DNA of 64,000 nt from Mycobacterium sp. 1245805.9. GTDB lineage: Bacteria > Actinomycetota > Actinomycetes > Mycobacteriales > Mycobacteriaceae. Where the stretch lies: assembly GCF_001672915.1 (NCBI RefSeq), contig NZ_LZKR01000029.1:86679-150678 (forward strand), read 5' to 3'. Below the pieces are notes generated by a model. It was not told the DNA's origin and made no database searches. It saw nothing but the letters and a program-made list of their open reading frames with translations. Shown piece by piece: positions 63,045-64,000 of this stretch. Position numbers and translations under genes: made by a program. How positions within the stretch are numbered: the stretch's first letter is position 1; each line of letters begins with the position of its first letter.

Positions 63045-63923
63045 CTACTTGACCGTCGGCAGATCGGGGCTGGACACGTCGTAGGTCCGCCCGGGCTGGG
63101 TCAGCAGCGCGGCCAGCTTCTCGGCCTTCTCCTCGGTGCGGTCGGTGGTCCCCCAGATCACGACCCGCCCGTCGCCCAGCGTCAGCGTGATCGAGGCGAC
63201 CGAGGGCGCCGCGATCCGGGCCACCTGGCCGGAGACCTCCGGGCGCAGCGCGATCAGCACCTGCAGCGCGGCCTTGGTCGCCGGGTCGCTGGGCCCGGGG
63301 TCGGCGACGTCGATGTAGGGCAGCGCCGGGGGCGGCGGGGCGGTCGCGAAGTCGACGCCGTCGCGGTCGAACAGGTGCGGGCCGTCCGGAAAGTCCTTCA
63401 CCACCAACGGCACCCGCTCGACGATCGTGATGCGCAGGGCCGACGGGTACTGCCGCTGGACGCGCGCGCTGGCCACCCGCCGGATCGCGGCCACCCGCTC
63501 GGCGACCTGGTTGGTGTTGATCTGCAGCAGCGGCGTGCCGGGCCGCACCCGGGCCGCGTCCAGCACCTCCTCGCGGGTCACCGTGCCGGTTCCGGTGACG
63601 ACGATCTCGCGCGCCGACATCGCGGGCGTGAAATACAGCACCAGCCCCAGCCCGACGCCGACGACGGCCACCACCACGCTGATGAGCAGCATCTTGAGGC
63701 CCCGGACGACGCCGCGGGTCGCGGGTTTCGGCTGGTTGACGATGCGCCCGCTGGCCTGGCGCTTGGCCTCGCGGCGGGCCTCCTCGATGGCCCGGGCGCG
63801 CGCCTGCGCGGCGCGGCGCTCGGCCCGTACGCGGCGGGCCCGCCGGCGCGGGCCCTCGAATTCCGCCTGCTCTTCGGGCGCGGCCTCGCCTTGCTGCCCG
63901 GTCGCGAGGGGTTCGGTGATCAC
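63045..63923 (-). CDS. ftsQ: Cell division protein FtsQ (5' end doubtful)
   Basis: 292 residues from a GTG at 63923; the frame stays open to the window edge. Arg/Ala-rich cytoplasmic helix (FEGPRRRARRVRAERRAAQA), a transmembrane segment (LLISVVVAVVGVGLGLVLYF), POTRA domain (TGTGTVTREEVLDAARVRPG, ALRITIVERVPLVVKDF), and the beta domain ending SSPDLPTVK. It joins FtsB/FtsL in the divisome. In M. tuberculosis the protein has about 25 further N-terminal residues; here that part coincides with an inverted copy of the ftsQ membrane segment, so the true N-terminus cannot be read. Confidence 0.9.
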   Translation of the reverse strand: MITEPLATGQQGEAAPEEQAEFEGPRRRARRVRAERRAAQARARAIEEARREAKRQASGRIVNQPKPATRGVVRGLKMLLISVVVAVVGVGLGLVLYFTPAMSAREIVVTGTGTVTREEVLDAARVRPGTPLLQINTNQVAERVAAIRRVASARVQRQYPSALRITIVERVPLVVKDFPDGPHLFDRDGVDFATAPPPPALPYIDVADPGPSDPATKAALQVLIALRPEVSGQVARIAAPSVASITLTLGDGRVVIWGTTDRTEEKAEKLAALLTQPGRTYDVSSPDLPTVK

Positions 63924-64000
63924 GCCGTCGGCGGAGTCGGGCTGGGGCTGGTGCTGTATTTCACGCCCGCGATGTCGGCGCGCGCGAACATCGTCACCGG
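63592..64000. repeat. Inverted repeat inside ftsQ reaching the window end
   Basis: Bases 63936-63984 are the exact reverse complement of 63608-63656 (49 bases); the match goes on to 64000/63592 with three mismatches in 16. The arms are 279 bases apart. It is either a fold-back artefact or a true inverted duplication. Confidence 0.9.

Overview
The window is high-GC actinobacterial DNA and almost certainly a slow-growing, non-tuberculous Mycobacterium. The evidence is the run mshC, cysQ, SCO1664-like, DUF3090, histidine phosphatase, lppL, pyrD, PEBP, M20 peptidase, tRNA-Leu, wag31, yggT, sepF, yggS, yfiH, ftsZ, ftsQ, which follows the order of M. tuberculosis Rv2130c-Rv2151c as I remember it. 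An MmpS/MmpL pair, PE proteins with the ESX secretion signal, a 13E12-type DUF222/HNH gene and mycofactocin-type dehydrogenases agree. Species cannot be fixed by eye; a M. avium-complex-like organism is my guess.

Layout. (1) 1-8.9 kb: a CoA-transferase/aldehyde dehydrogenase pair divergent from a tightly coupled seven-gene operon (P450, acyl-CoA dehydrogenase, MaoC, DUF35, acyl-CoA dehydrogenase, MaoC, Ltp2-like thiolase) with a TetR gene behind it. This has the gene set of the cholesterol side-chain igr operon (cyp125-fadE28-fadE29-chsH2-chsH1-ltp2), but reordered and with the two ChsH2 domains on separate genes. (2) 9-14 kb: a minus-strand lipid export operon (24-codon ORF, acyltransferase, MmpS, MmpL) divergent from a TetR regulator. 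(3) 14.3-41.3 kb: a long accessory catabolic region with five paralogous DapB/diaminopentanoate-dehydrogenase-like reductases, three P450s, four SDRs, NTF2/SnoaL-like proteins, a CoA transferase, an acyl-CoA ligase, an AveC-like membrane protein, an F420/FMN luciferase-like enzyme, an amidohydrolase, an NDMA-type alcohol dehydrogenase, IclR and TetR regulators, and several candidate operators. The substrate is unknown. (4) 41.3-64 kb: the conserved thiol/sulfur, pyrimidine and cell-division block, interrupted between pyrD and the PEBP gene by two PE genes and the DUF222/HNH gene, whose start codon lies inside a LexA box.

The igr-like operon should encode propionyl/acetyl side-chain removal from an isoprenoid or steroid-like acyl-CoA: P450 oxidation, a heteromeric dehydrogenase, a heteromeric hydratase with one catalytic subunit, then a DUF35/Ltp2 retro-aldolase. 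The 14-41 kb genes look like oxidation, CoA activation and reduction of hydrophobic, probably cyclic, compounds. Many gene junctions are ATGA or TGATG overlaps, implying translational coupling.

The last 65 bases are a near-exact inverted copy of an internal ftsQ segment, so the ftsQ 5' end should be treated as suspect.
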